From contig NZ_JAQFVG010000357.1 in assembly GCF_029439455.1 (NCBI RefSeq), positions 96,102-160,101 of the forward strand: a stretch of DNA of 64,000 nucleotides, in the 5' to 3' direction. Source of the stretch: Caballeronia sp. BR00000012568055. GTDB taxonomy: Bacteria > Pseudomonadota > Gammaproteobacteria > Burkholderiales > Burkholderiaceae. Position 1 is the first letter of the stretch. Each line of letters starts with the position of its first letter. Both the position numbers and the translations under genes were made by a program. Shown piece by piece: positions 1-8,550 of the stretch. The notes under the pieces were generated by a model that saw only the letters and a program-made list of their open reading frames with translations, did no database searches and had not been told where the DNA came from.

Positions 1-377
1 CGCCCGAAGCGCTCGACTTCGCCAGTTCGACGCAGTTCTGGCACCTCTTCGCGGACATCGCCAAGAAATTGCCCGGCGTGCTCGAGCAAAAGCGATTCGA
101 TTTCGTCAACGTGATTATGACCAAGGCCAAGTCCGACGACGTTTCACGCGTCGTTCGCGGCTGGCTGCAGAAGGCCTATGGCGATCGCGTGTTGCCGTTC
201 GAGATTCCGGAGTCGACCGTCCCGAAAGGTGCCTCGGCACAGCTTTCGACGGTCTACGATCTGTCGAAACCGGATGGCAGTACGGCCGCGTACAACCGAT
301 TCAAGGAGCCACTAGACCGGCTCGCAGAACATCTCGACGCGCAGTTCGTCCGCGCGTGGAATCAGACGGAGGCTTAA
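1..377 (+). CDS. parA: ParA partition ATPase, C-terminal part (5' end outside window)
   Basis: The reading frame is already open at base 3 and runs to TAA at 375-377, giving about 124 residues of a C-terminus; the Walker motifs lie outside the window. The visible part (VNVIMTKAKSDD, then VLPFEIPESTVPKGA) matches the C-terminal half of ParA/Soj-type ATPases of large plasmids and secondary chromosomes, which position ParB-parS complexes before division. The next gene starts at the base right after the stop, so the two are cotranslated. The call rests on this resemblance plus the adjacent ParB and Rep; the exact ParA subtype cannot be told from the fragment. Confidence 0.85.
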   Translation, partial: PEALDFASSTQFWHLFADIAKKLPGVLEQKRFDFVNVIMTKAKSDDVSRVVRGWLQKAYGDRVLPFEIPESTVPKGASAQLSTVYDLSKPDGSTAAYNRFKEPLDRLAEHLDAQFVRAWNQTEA

Positions 378-1349
378 ATGGGCATCGGGGACAGATTACT
401 GGCGAAAACGGCCAATGTCGGCAGCAAGCCGTCCGAGCCCGGTACGGCGCGGCCGGTTAATACGGAAGCGCGTACATCGCCGGGGCGCTTGATGGATGCG
501 CAGCATCGCATCAACACGGCACAGGCACGGATCAAGGAACTGGAATCGCAGCTTGAAGAGCGGGCGGCACTTGAGGTGCCGCTCGATGCATTGGTGGAAG
601 TGAACGGACGACGTCGAAAGCTGACGTCGGAGCAGTTTCACGAACTCAAAAGCAACCTCGCTCAGCATGCGCTCGCAACGCCGATTTTGGTCCGTGCGTT
701 GACCGAGGGAAAGTTCGAAATCGTGGCGGGACACAATCGCGTTGCGGCGTATCGCGAGTTGGGTCGAACCACGATTCGAGCGAACGTCGCGTCGATAGAC
801 GAAGGTGAGATTGAGTTCGCGGCGTTTTTCTCGAATCTGCTCTCTCCATCACTTACCGACTTCGAAAAGTATTGGAATTTCAAACGTCTTCAGGAATTGA
901 GCGGGCTGTCGCGCGCAGAGATCTCAGAAAGCGCGGGGCTTAGCAAAAGTCACGTCACGCGGATTTTCTCATTCGACGCACTTCCCGAGGCGGCGAAAGC
1001 GGCACTCGCGGAAAAGCCGGAGAGGTTAGGCAGTAATGCGGCGCAGAAGTTGGCTGCATTGACTGAAGCTGGGAAGGCAGAAAAAGTCGTTGAAGCGATA
1101 CGTCGGTTGATTGACGACGACAATTTTACGCAGGATAAAGCGGTTGCCTTGGCGACCGAAAAGCCGAAAGTGACGGCACCGAGTGCAACCGTAGTGCGCT
1201 CCGGCCGGAAGAAAGTTTGCGAAGTCTCCACGAGAAACGGCGTGGTAGGCATTCGCTTCTTTGAGAAAGAGGCGTCGGATGCTGAGCAGTGGAGCCAAAG
1301 AATCGTTGAATTCATCAACAAGACGCTAAGCGAAACGGAAGATAACTAA
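378..1349 (+). CDS. parB: ParB-family centromere-binding partition protein
   Basis: 323 aa. ParB binds parS sites and is moved by ParA. A coiled segment (about residues 35-65, AQARIKELESQLEERA) precedes the ParB N-terminal domain (about 68-150), where AGHNRVAAYRELG is the variant of the conserved arginine-rich nucleotide-binding box. A helix-turn-helix follows (about 170-200, RAEISESAGLSKSHVTRIF). The C-terminus is expected to dimerise. ATG directly follows the parA stop. The length is typical of ParB on secondary replicons of Burkholderia. No convincing parS palindrome was found in the neighbouring sequence, so its binding site is open. Confidence 0.92.
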   Translation: MGIGDRLLAKTANVGSKPSEPGTARPVNTEARTSPGRLMDAQHRINTAQARIKELESQLEERAALEVPLDALVEVNGRRRKLTSEQFHELKSNLAQHALATPILVRALTEGKFEIVAGHNRVAAYRELGRTTIRANVASIDEGEIEFAAFFSNLLSPSLTDFEKYWNFKRLQELSGLSRAEISESAGLSKSHVTRIFSFDALPEAAKAALAEKPERLGSNAAQKLAALTEAGKAEKVVEAIRRLIDDDNFTQDKAVALATEKPKVTAPSATVVRSGRKKVCEVSTRNGVVGIRFFEKEASDAEQWSQRIVEFINKTLSETEDN

Positions 1350-1637
1350 GACCTACTAGGTTTTCTTTTCAAATCAATAGTTTAGCAACGCAACGATTCT
1401 TGTCCTAGTAGAGACTTCCATATAATCAACAACTTAGCAATTAACACTATGAGCCGATCATGTAAAGCTGATCTCTAGAAAGACAAAAGCCTTCGGCGCC
1501 AACCGAAGGCTTTTGAATATCGGGCTTTACTGCTGTTCGCCCGGTCCGCTTCCCGACGCCAATCGGGTCACGAGTCGACACCTCGAAGTTTAGCGGAACG
1601 CGATCGGCAGTCAAGCGTTTGTCCTCCATTTTTCGAA
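1350..1637 (+). promoter_or_regulatory. parB-rep intergenic region, candidate replication/control region
   Basis: 288 bp, clearly richer in A+T than its surroundings. It holds inverted 8-mers CTACTAGG (1353-1360) and CCTAGTAG (1404-1411), repeated AGTTTAGC (1379-1386 and 1587-1594) with a related TTAGCAA at 1434-1440, a GATCA/TGATC dyad near 1456-1473 and a terminator (listed separately). In secondary replicons of this group the origin lies near parAB-rep, so repeats here are candidate Rep or ParB sites. No consensus DnaA box (TTATCCACA) was seen. The role is inferred from position. Confidence 0.45.
1485..1514 (+). terminator. Rho-independent terminator after parAB
   Basis: Perfect 12-bp inverted repeat AAAAGCCTTCGG / CCGAAGGCTTTT around a 6-nt loop, about 135 bp past the parB stop. 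The arms end in A and T runs, so it can work in both directions. It separates parAB transcription from rep. Confidence 0.75.
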
Positions 1638-2990
1638 ATGGACGCATTCGACATGCTTATCGCGCAACTTTCCGTTGCAGGCGAGGTACATACTCGTCCT
1701 GCTTTCCTCGATCGCTCCGCCAAGAGCGAAGACCAAGAAGCACTTGATGAATTCGCTTGCGATCGTTCCAATCTTCCGTGGGTGATCTTTCGCGCGGCTC
1801 ATCGCGCGGCTCATATCTCCGCCTTGCCGGCCCGAGCGCGTTCGTTACTCGCCGCCCTCGCCCGTACCGCCGATGCGTCACGACCGTATGCGGCGATCTT
1901 CGCGCGCCGAGAGCTTTTGACGGGTCGCGCCTTGCAATCAATGCGCACGTTCTATCGAAGCCTCGATGATCTGGAGACGGCTGGCTTTATTTCCCGTCCG
2001 CCGCAGACACGTTACGGTGCGGCCGGCCTCTTCGGTCGCGCGTACTTACACCTCACGCCGAAAGTCGCCGCTATTCTCGGCCTCGTGGAGGCGCATCAAC
2101 AACGAGAAGGCGCAGCCGCCATTGGCACGACTGAGGAGCAGCTGGCAGGAGCCAACGCGGATCCTTTATTGAACCATCGGTCTGCCACGCTGGCACACCG
2201 TGCTATATATAAGGATCTAAACCCTATCAATCAAAATAGACAACCAGGACGCCTCCCCGCAGACCTGATCCGCCTGCGACGATTGGGATTTCGTGAGTTT
2301 TTGATTTTCAAACTCATGCGTGAAGCCTCATCACTGGGCAAACGACTCTCCGACGTCGTCGAGGCCACGTGGGCCCACCTGGAAAAAGCTCGGCACCCGA
2401 TCAGCTATCTGCGGACCTTGCTGCGCTCGCCCGTGGACTTCGCGTACCGCCTGCGGGCCATGCGCGGAGAAGTTATCGCTGAAGCGGCCAAGCGGGGCGA
2501 GCAGATCGAGAGCGCGGAGGCCGCCAAGGAACTAGGCGGCCGAACTTTCACGAGCACTGACAGTGAGCGCCGATACGTCGTCTCCGACGACGCCACGTCC
2601 GTCACCCTCCATCGATTGGGCGGCGAACGTCCGCGCGTAATGGTCGGACAGTGGATTCCGGCGTTCTTGCGCGCGCTACGATCAGGACAATTGATTCCGG
2701 CTGCGACAAACCAAGTCGAAGCATCACCCGTTTCGAACGGAACGAATCGTCGGCCAATACTCGGCGCAGACAAGCGCACCGACATAAGCCGAGCGCACAT
2801 GACAGCGCTTAAAGCCTTCCTGAAAGTTCGCGCGACGGAAACGCACATACCGCATCTCGATCCAGCTGCCGGTGATGCGAAATCGCCTCTTCACGGCGGA
2901 CCCACTCTTCATACGAAACGGTTCAACGGAACCGGGGAAACGCTCACTCAAAAAACCTGCTGCCCCGCAACAAACGCTGATATACTCTAA
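1638..2990 (+). CDS. Replication initiator protein of a secondary replicon
   Basis: 450 aa. No textbook motif is visible, but the position directly after parAB and the overall build fit the Rep proteins of Burkholderia secondary chromosomes and megaplasmids. The N-terminal third has a winged-helix-like part (about residues 85-150, RALQSMRTFYRSLDDLETAGF then a basic wing), expected for iteron binding. The middle (about 195-280) is rich in Arg and Leu. The last 100 residues are low in complexity and look poorly folded. The ATG at 1638 has no good Shine-Dalgarno; an alternative ATG is at 1653. An AT-rich stretch inside the gene (about 2200-2240) is unlike its surroundings. Confidence 0.72.
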   Translation: MDAFDMLIAQLSVAGEVHTRPAFLDRSAKSEDQEALDEFACDRSNLPWVIFRAAHRAAHISALPARARSLLAALARTADASRPYAAIFARRELLTGRALQSMRTFYRSLDDLETAGFISRPPQTRYGAAGLFGRAYLHLTPKVAAILGLVEAHQQREGAAAIGTTEEQLAGANADPLLNHRSATLAHRAIYKDLNPINQNRQPGRLPADLIRLRRLGFREFLIFKLMREASSLGKRLSDVVEATWAHLEKARHPISYLRTLLRSPVDFAYRLRAMRGEVIAEAAKRGEQIESAEAAKELGGRTFTSTDSERRYVVSDDATSVTLHRLGGERPRVMVGQWIPAFLRALRSGQLIPAATNQVEASPVSNGTNRRPILGADKRTDISRAHMTALKAFLKVRATETHIPHLDPAAGDAKSPLHGGPTLHTKRFNGTGETLTQKTCCPATNADIL

Positions 2991-3174
2991 GGTTGCGCCT
3001 TTTGGGGTGATTGAAAAAACCATTCCGCGACCCATATGCGGGATGTGTTGTTTTGCTCGATGCGATTCTCAGCAAGCCGTCCGTGGTCGAAGTAGTTGAT
3101 GTCGATATCATGCGGGCCGATACGCTCGCTACCGGGGACCTGTCATCGCCGAGCAAACCTGTCGAGGAGAAAGT

Positions 3175-5184
3175 ATGGCAAGTTTTGATCGGGAAGATTC
3201 GGATCTGGATATCGTCGCACCGGCACGCAAGTCGCCGGGCCGGCGCGCGGGCAAGGCCAAGAGCCAGGCCGGCACGATACAGCCCGACGCCACGTTGACC
3301 GCTGAGCAGAATGAAGAACGTCAGCGCCAGATGCGCGCGCTGATTCAGTTGGGACGCGAGCGCGGGTATCTCACGCACGCCGAAATCAACGACCACCTGC
3401 CGGACAATTTCGCTGAAACCGCCGCGATGGAAACCATCATCGCGACGTTCAACGATATGGGCGTGGCCGTGTACGAGCAGGCGCCCGACGCCGAAACGCT
3501 GCTGCTGAGCGAAAACACGCCCGCGGTGGTCACGGACGAGCAATCGGACGAGGAAGCGGAAAACGCGCTGTCAACCGTCGATTCGGAATTCGGCCGCACG
3601 ACCGATCCGGTGCGTATGTACATGCGCGAAATGGGCGCGACCGAGCTGCTCACGCGCGCAGGCGAAATCGCGATCGCGAAGCGCATCGAAGACGGTCTGC
3701 ACGAAATGATTCAGGCGATCGCAGCGGGCCCGTCCACGGTCGCGACCATTCTCGCGGACGCGGCGCTGGTCGAATCCGGTGAGCTGAAAATCGATGAACT
3801 CGTCGATGGCCTGAAGGAAGAAGACGAAGCCGACGCGGATATGTCGGCATCGTCTTCTGACACGGCCGAAGCATCCGAAGTCGATTCGGACTCCGATGAT
3901 TCGGACAGCGACGAAGACGACGACAGCGATCTCGAAGGCGCTGACGCGGGTGCATCGAATGAAGCGCGTTTGAAGCAATTGAAGGCCGATTGCCTCGAAA
4001 TCTTCGCCCGCGTGCGCGAGCTTGCCGAACAAGCAAGCAATCCTAAGGGATCGGGCGCGGTGGCGACCAAGGCCGTCGAAAAGGCGCGTGCTGAAATCCA
4101 GCGCGAACTCGGTTCGATTCGCTTTACCGCGAAGACCATCGATCGCCTGTGCGTCGATGTGCAGAATCAGGTTGCGCAAGTGCGTGAAATCGAGCGCCGT
4201 GTGTTGCAGATCGCGGTCGATCGTTGCGGCATGCCGCGTGAAAAGTTTGTCGAATCTTTCGTCGGTCATGAAACCGATCTCGAATGGACGACGCGCGCTG
4301 CAGCCGGTTCGAAGCAATACGGTGCATCGCTGGAGCGCAGCTTGCCGGCCATTCAGGCCGAACAGCAAAAGCTGATCGACATGGAAGCGCTGGTTGCATT
4401 GCCGCTCGCGCAACTCAAGAAGATCAATCGTCAGATGACGGCCGCTGAGCTGAAGATGCGTCAAGCGAAGCGCGAAATGATCGAGGCGAATCTGCGTCTG
4501 GTCATTTCGATCGCGAAGAAGTACGTCAATCGCGGCATGCAGTTCCTCGACCTGATTCAGGAAGGCAACATCGGCCTGATGAAGGCGGTGGACAAGTTCG
4601 AATATCGCCGTGGCTGGAAGTTTTCGACGTACGCAACGTGGTGGGTGCGTCAGGCTGTGACGCGTTCGCTCGCTGATCAGGCGCGCACAATCCGCGTGCC
4701 GGTGCATATGATCGAAACGATCAACAAGCTGAACCGCATCTCGCGCGAAATTCTGCAACAAACGGGGCAGGAAGCGCATCCGTCGGTGCTAGCCGAGCGC
4801 ATGGAAATGCCGGAAGAGAAGATCCGCGGCATTCTGAAGATTGCGAAGCAGCCGGTATCGCTGGAAACGCCGGTTGGTGAGGATGCCGATGCAACCCTCG
4901 GCGACATGATCGAAGATCAGGGTGCTGCATCGCCGGCCGATGCAGCGGTGCACGCGAACATGCGCGCCGCGATCGACGATGCGCTCAACGCACTGTCGCC
5001 CCGCGAAGCAAAGGTGCTGCGCATGCGCTTCGGTATCGATACGGCATCGGACTACACGCTCGAGGAGTTGGGCAAGCAGTTCGACGTGACGCGCGAGCGT
5101 ATCCGCCAGATCGAAAGCAAGGCCATGCGCAAGCTGATGCATCCGAGCCGCGCCGACAAACTGCGTCCGTTCCTGGATCACTGA
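3175..5184 (+). CDS. rpoD: RNA polymerase primary-type sigma-70 factor RpoD
   Basis: 669 aa. Region 1.1 is at the N-terminus (RQMRALIQLGRERGYLTHAE), 1.2 around DPVRMYMREMG (about 143-153), and a non-conserved insert contains a very acidic Ser/Asp/Glu run (about 215-262). Regions 2.1-2.4 (RLVISIAKKYVNRGMQFLDL, then WKFSTYATWWVRQAV), region 3 and region 4 (REAKVLRMRFGI, VTRERIRQIESKA) are intact, as in housekeeping sigma factors that read -10 and -35 elements. GAGGAG 6 bases before the ATG fixes the start. It stands alone with its own terminator beside the initiator gene. Whether it is the only rpoD of the genome cannot be judged here. Confidence 0.95.
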   Translation: MASFDREDSDLDIVAPARKSPGRRAGKAKSQAGTIQPDATLTAEQNEERQRQMRALIQLGRERGYLTHAEINDHLPDNFAETAAMETIIATFNDMGVAVYEQAPDAETLLLSENTPAVVTDEQSDEEAENALSTVDSEFGRTTDPVRMYMREMGATELLTRAGEIAIAKRIEDGLHEMIQAIAAGPSTVATILADAALVESGELKIDELVDGLKEEDEADADMSASSSDTAEASEVDSDSDDSDSDEDDDSDLEGADAGASNEARLKQLKADCLEIFARVRELAEQASNPKGSGAVATKAVEKARAEIQRELGSIRFTAKTIDRLCVDVQNQVAQVREIERRVLQIAVDRCGMPREKFVESFVGHETDLEWTTRAAAGSKQYGASLERSLPAIQAEQQKLIDMEALVALPLAQLKKINRQMTAAELKMRQAKREMIEANLRLVISIAKKYVNRGMQFLDLIQEGNIGLMKAVDKFEYRRGWKFSTYATWWVRQAVTRSLADQARTIRVPVHMIETINKLNRISREILQQTGQEAHPSVLAERMEMPEEKIRGILKIAKQPVSLETPVGEDADATLGDMIEDQGAASPADAAVHANMRAAIDDALNALSPREAKVLRMRFGIDTASDYTLEELGKQFDVTRERIRQIESKAMRKLMHPSRADKLRPFLDH

Positions 5185-5208
5185 TCCACGTTCGTTCCGG
5201 TAGTCGAT

Positions 5209-5247
5209 AAAACGCGTGTCGCCAATCAGGCGGCACGCGTTTTTTTT
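5209..5247 (+). terminator. Rho-independent terminator of rpoD
   Basis: AACGCGTG...CACGCGTT stem with an 8-T run (5240-5247), 25 bases after the rpoD stop. The stop codon of the convergent gene (5246-5248) lies at its edge. Confidence 0.85.
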
Positions 5248-5569
5248 ATCCGCGTTTCGTCGCCGAACACGTCTGCAACGCGACGATCGCTTTATGCGCG
5301 AGCGTCAGCGTTTCTTCGCACGCGTGCTGGTCGGAGAAGATCGAACAGCCGCCGCCCGCATCTATTTTCGATACCGCGTTTTGCACGCGTCTCAGCGCCA
5401 ATTGTGGCGAACCCGCATCGTGAACGATGGCCGCGAGATTGAACGCACTGCCGCCATCCGTTTCGACGTAGCCGGGGCAGGGCGTTTCGGCGTAAGCCGC
5501 GACGCAGAGCATCGCGGAGAATGCGATCAGCGCGGCGGCGAAGATAGAGAAAGGCGAGTGGACAATCAT
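5246..5569 (-). CDS. Small exported cysteine-containing protein of unknown function
   Basis: 107 aa from the ATG at 5569. Residues 1-27 form a signal peptide (hydrophobic core IFAAALIAFSAMLCVAA, cleavage likely after AYA). The mature part has four cysteines (in TPCPG, GGGCS, HACEE and LQTCS), which would allow two disulfides in the periplasm. An upstream ATG at 5590 would add 7 residues before the signal peptide; neither has a strong ribosome site. It converges on rpoD. I do not recognise the family. Confidence 0.6.
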   Translation of the reverse strand: MIVHSPFSIFAAALIAFSAMLCVAAYAETPCPGYVETDGGSAFNLAAIVHDAGSPQLALRRVQNAVSKIDAGGGCSIFSDQHACEETLTLAHKAIVALQTCSATKRG

Positions 5570-5640
5570 GGCGTCACCGCGTCGAGGCATTGCATCGAAG
5601 TAAACTTGCGCGCGTCGGAAACGCTTAGACGGATATCGAA

Positions 5641-5675
5641 TTGTCCACAGATTCCCTGGACAAGCATGTGGATAT
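5641..5675. promoter_or_regulatory. Inverted pair of DnaA-box-like 9-mers
   Basis: TTGTCCACA, 17 bases, then TGTGGATAT (the reverse complement of ATATCCACA). Each half differs by one base from the DnaA box TTATCCACA. The same two halves with the same 17-base gap, also sharing ACAAGC inside it, occur at 35334-35368 in the other orientation. The 261-bp gap 5570-5830 holds nothing else recognisable apart from the terminator at its right end. Confidence 0.5.
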
Positions 5676-5787
5676 CCTGAGCACGGCGGTGCCAAAGCAT
5701 TGATGCGTCACGCTTTTTTCCCGGCGTGCGAAATTCGCGCGGACTAGCGGACATTGTGAACCTGTCGCGCGGATTGCAAAAATCATT

Positions 5788-5817
5788 CAAAAATCGCCGG
5801 GTTGCCAGTCCGGCGAT
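5788..5817 (-). terminator. Rho-independent terminator of the NmrA-like gene
   Basis: Perfect 8-bp stem ATCGCCGG / CCGGCGAT with a 9-nt loop. It is flanked on the left by an A run, which is a U run in the leftward transcript, 13 bases beyond the stop of the gene at 5831-6712. Confidence 0.75.
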
Positions 5818-5830
5818 CAGCCTGAAAAAC

Positions 5831-6712
5831 TCAAGCTTTGTACACGTCGCGGTTCGCGCTCACAAATTCGGCAACGCTCTGCGGCGCTGTGCCTGTCACC
5901 TGCTGAATGATGCGATCTTCGCCTTCGAACACGCCATTCTGATAGTCAACGGCGACTTCGATGAAGTGCTGAATCATGAATTCAGGCAAGCCATAATTCC
6001 CCAAGTGCTCCCGATACGCGTCCAGCGTCGCCGGCTTATACACAATTTTTCGATCCAGCACTTCACTCATCACACCCGCGATTTCCGTGTGATTCATTTG
6101 CGTCGGACCGCAAAGCTCGTACGACTGGCCGATATGCGCATCGGGTTTGGCAAGCACGGCCGCGATAAAACGCGCCTGATCTTCCGCTGTAATCGGCGCG
6201 TGCCGACCATTGCCGAACGGCAGCGCGATTTCGCCATCGCGCACGATCGTGTCGCGAACCCACGGGAACACCAACCATTCTGCAAAGAACGTCGGACGAA
6301 TATGCACGGTCGGCACGCCCGACCAATCGAGCACGCGCTCCGCGATCCAGTGATCGCGCGCGGCGTGACTCTTTGCGTTTTCGCGCGCCGAAATCTGCGA
6401 CATGTTCACGACCACGTCGAGATTGGCACGACGCGCGGCATCGGCGAAATAGGCGGTGGCCTGGATGAAGCCGGGGCGCACGGGATAGCAAAGGTAGGCG
6501 GCATCGACGCCGTCGGTGGCGCGGATGGCGTCGTCGTGAGAGAGCAGGTCGCCGCTCATGATTTCCGCGCCTGCTGTACGCAGCGCTTCGCTACGATCGT
6601 CTTCCTTGCGAACGAACGCGCGCACGGCGTGCCCGTTGTCCAGCAGGTTTTGCACGGTGTGAACGCCCGTCTTGCCGGCTGCTGCAGTAACCAGAATCTT
6701 GCGTTGCGACAT
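5831..6712 (-). CDS. NmrA-like NAD(P)-binding oxidoreductase
   Basis: 293 aa. The N-terminal Rossmann fold has ILVTAAAGKTGVHTVQNLL (residues 4-22), the NmrA/HSCARG form of the glycine-rich NAD(P) loop, followed by RAFVR (pyrophosphate-binding arginine) and GDLLSHDDA. This is the atypical SDR build without a clear YxxxK dyad, so the protein may be a redox sensor or a reductase. AGGAG lies 7 bases before the ATG at 6712. It is divergent from a TetR regulator with a dyad operator between them and so is probably TetR-controlled. Substrate unknown. Confidence 0.85.
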   Translation of the reverse strand: MSQRKILVTAAAGKTGVHTVQNLLDNGHAVRAFVRKEDDRSEALRTAGAEIMSGDLLSHDDAIRATDGVDAAYLCYPVRPGFIQATAYFADAARRANLDVVVNMSQISARENAKSHAARDHWIAERVLDWSGVPTVHIRPTFFAEWLVFPWVRDTIVRDGEIALPFGNGRHAPITAEDQARFIAAVLAKPDAHIGQSYELCGPTQMNHTEIAGVMSEVLDRKIVYKPATLDAYREHLGNYGLPEFMIQHFIEVAVDYQNGVFEGEDRIIQQVTGTAPQSVAEFVSANRDVYKA

Positions 6713-6787
6713 GATGTTTCTCCTGTGGTGTATATGCACATTTTGCGGCGTGCGAAACTCATTGATGTGGATGCTAAACGACATCCT

Positions 6788-6804
6788 GTTTATCTTCAAT
6801 AAAC
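6788..6804. promoter_or_regulatory. Candidate TetR operator
   Basis: Dyad GTTTAT-CTTCA-ATAAAC in the AT-rich divergent promoter between the NmrA-like gene and the TetR gene. Size and position fit an autoregulatory TetR site; this is inference. Confidence 0.5.
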
Positions 6805-6898
6805 GTCCAGACAACTGAAAAATGTCGTAATAACAAGAATTCAAGCGTAAATCAGGATTACATTGCTATACCAGAACGAATGCCGGAGCCGTAACAGA

Positions 6899-7471
6899 AT
6901 GGGTCACTCGCAAGCCGCCAAACTGGCAACGCACGAACGCATCGTCGATATTGCGGCGAAGCGCTTTCGCGAACATGGAATCGATGGCGTGAGCATCGCC
7001 GATCTGATGAACGAAGCCGGACTGACCGCAGGCGGCTTCTACAAGCATTTCGAATCGCGCGATCAGCTCGTGAAGGAAGCCTTCGAACGCGCGTTACGCG
7101 ATATCGAAACATGGGAAAACTCGATTCCCACCGCGCCGCGCCACGCGATGCGCGTCTACGTGTCCGCGTCGCATCGCGATAACGTCGAACGCGGCTGTCC
7201 GATCTCCGCGCTCGTCAACGACATGAGCCGCGCCACGGACGATACGCGCGCCATCTACACCGAACACGTGCGCAAAATCGTCGAACAGATCGCGAAAGTG
7301 TCGCCGGCGGAGGACAACGCGAGCAAACGCGCGGAGGCTTTGCACATTTTGAGTGCGTGCGTCGGCGCGGTCACGTTGTCGCGCGCGGTATCGGACGAAC
7401 AACTTTCCGCCCAATTACTCGATGGCGCGTTGAACGGCGTGCTGGAATTGCTATCGTCGAAAAGGAAGTGA
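6899..7471 (+). CDS. TetR/AcrR-family transcriptional regulator
   Basis: 190 aa from the ATG at 6899 (GGAG upstream; a TTG at 6863 is possible but less likely). Residues 8-55 form the TetR DNA-binding domain: ATHERIVDIAAKRFREHG, then GVSIADLMNEAGLTAGGFYKHF with the usual FYKHF recognition-helix end. The C-terminal ligand domain has CPISALVNDM and an ILSACVGAVTLSRAVSD segment, seen in repressors next to small oxidoreductases. It probably represses itself and the divergent NmrA-like gene; the inducer is unknown. Confidence 0.9.
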   Translation: MGHSQAAKLATHERIVDIAAKRFREHGIDGVSIADLMNEAGLTAGGFYKHFESRDQLVKEAFERALRDIETWENSIPTAPRHAMRVYVSASHRDNVERGCPISALVNDMSRATDDTRAIYTEHVRKIVEQIAKVSPAEDNASKRAEALHILSACVGAVTLSRAVSDEQLSAQLLDGALNGVLELLSSKRK

Positions 7472-7477
7472 GCGCGA

Positions 7478-8470
7478 TCAGTCGTGTTTCGATGCATATC
7501 GCCGCGCCGTCACCGATGGCAACTCGCCGAACATGCGCCGATAGTCGCTGGCAAAACTGCCGAAATGCAGAAAGCCCCACGTGGTCGCGGCGCTGGTGAC
7601 GGATTGCCCGGAGCGCAACGCGCGTCGCGCATGGTTCAATCGCACGGCGCGCAAATACGCGACCGGATTCAGATTGAGCGCCTGATGAAACGCGTATTGC
7701 ACGGTGCGTCGGCTCAGGCCGAGATCCACGCATAACTCCGCGATGGAAAGCGGGCACGTCGATGGTTCCCGCAATTTTTCATTGACCGTATTGACCAGAT
7801 TCCAATGCCGGCCGTGCGTGCGCTTGCTGTCGGAATCGGGCGCATTCGATAACGCTTCGGACACCGCATACATCACCGTGCGTTCGAGCACGCGTTCCCG
7901 ATCGGACTCGTTTTCCGCAGTCAACGCCGATGCCGCGAGCGCATGCTGAAGCAGCAGCCGAAGATGATCGGCGGTATCGGACGCCATCGGAATGATCGGC
8001 GCGAGACTGCGCGCCCGCAGCGATTCAGCCAGCGCGCGCATCCGCGAAGACGAAAGCAACTGATCCTGAATCTCCACATTCACCAGCATATGGCGATCCG
8101 GCGAATAAAACTCAAAGCGCGGCAGGCTGGAAAACACGTGCAGACTATCGCGCCCGCTTTTTTCGCCGCACAGCCGCGCGTGGCCTTCGAGTTCGAGCGG
8201 AACCGCAATCACCAGCCGATCCGATGCAATCGCGCCTTGCTGGAAAATCACCTTGTCGAGTCCTTCGACCAGCAAGCGCACACCGCCCAGCGATACGGTA
8301 GACAAGGAACCATGAAACGTGCCGCCGGAAATCTGCGTGTACTGTGCGTCCCAGCCATCGAACGCGCTCGCTTGTTCATCGACACTCGTGTAGGCGCTGA
8401 ACGACACTCCCTGCGCAAAAGAGGGAAGGCCACGGACATCGCGAGTGCTCGACGGTGGATGCGCGGACAT
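7478..8470 (-). CDS. AraC-family transcriptional regulator
   Basis: 330 aa. The C-terminal 100 residues carry the two AraC helix-turn-helix units: CPLSIAELCVDLGLSRRTVQ (first) and SVTSAATTWGFLHFGSFASD (second, with the conserved GF..FG.F.xxYR pattern). The N-terminal 200 residues resemble the sensor part of EutR-like regulators (SGGTFHGSLSTVSLGGVRL). It lies 80 bases after the SDR gene on the same strand and may be cotranscribed with the APC permease-SDR unit, which it could control. Effector unknown. Confidence 0.87.
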   Translation of the reverse strand: MSAHPPSSTRDVRGLPSFAQGVSFSAYTSVDEQASAFDGWDAQYTQISGGTFHGSLSTVSLGGVRLLVEGLDKVIFQQGAIASDRLVIAVPLELEGHARLCGEKSGRDSLHVFSSLPRFEFYSPDRHMLVNVEIQDQLLSSSRMRALAESLRARSLAPIIPMASDTADHLRLLLQHALAASALTAENESDRERVLERTVMYAVSEALSNAPDSDSKRTHGRHWNLVNTVNEKLREPSTCPLSIAELCVDLGLSRRTVQYAFHQALNLNPVAYLRAVRLNHARRALRSGQSVTSAATTWGFLHFGSFASDYRRMFGELPSVTARRYASKHD

Positions 8471-8550
8471 GGGACGCCGAAAGTGACGGTCGATCGGCCG
8501 ATTCTACACAGACAATCTCGCCAAAAAAATATTGCGCGTGGGCTACAAAA

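Noticed and set aside
3035..3060. Imperfect palindrome around CATATG upstream of rpoD as a parS site
   Set aside because: Only 8 of 12 positions match in the dyad and no second copy was found; too weak to call.
3571..4779. Long open frame (402 codons) on the minus strand inside rpoD
   Set aside because: It is antisense to a certain gene, has no ribosome site, and its translation is the Arg/His-rich mix typical of shadow frames in G+C-rich DNA.
5726..6802. 358-codon plus-strand frame opposite the NmrA-like gene
   Set aside because: Antisense to an enzyme with a clear Rossmann motif and good ribosome site; composition is that of a shadow frame.
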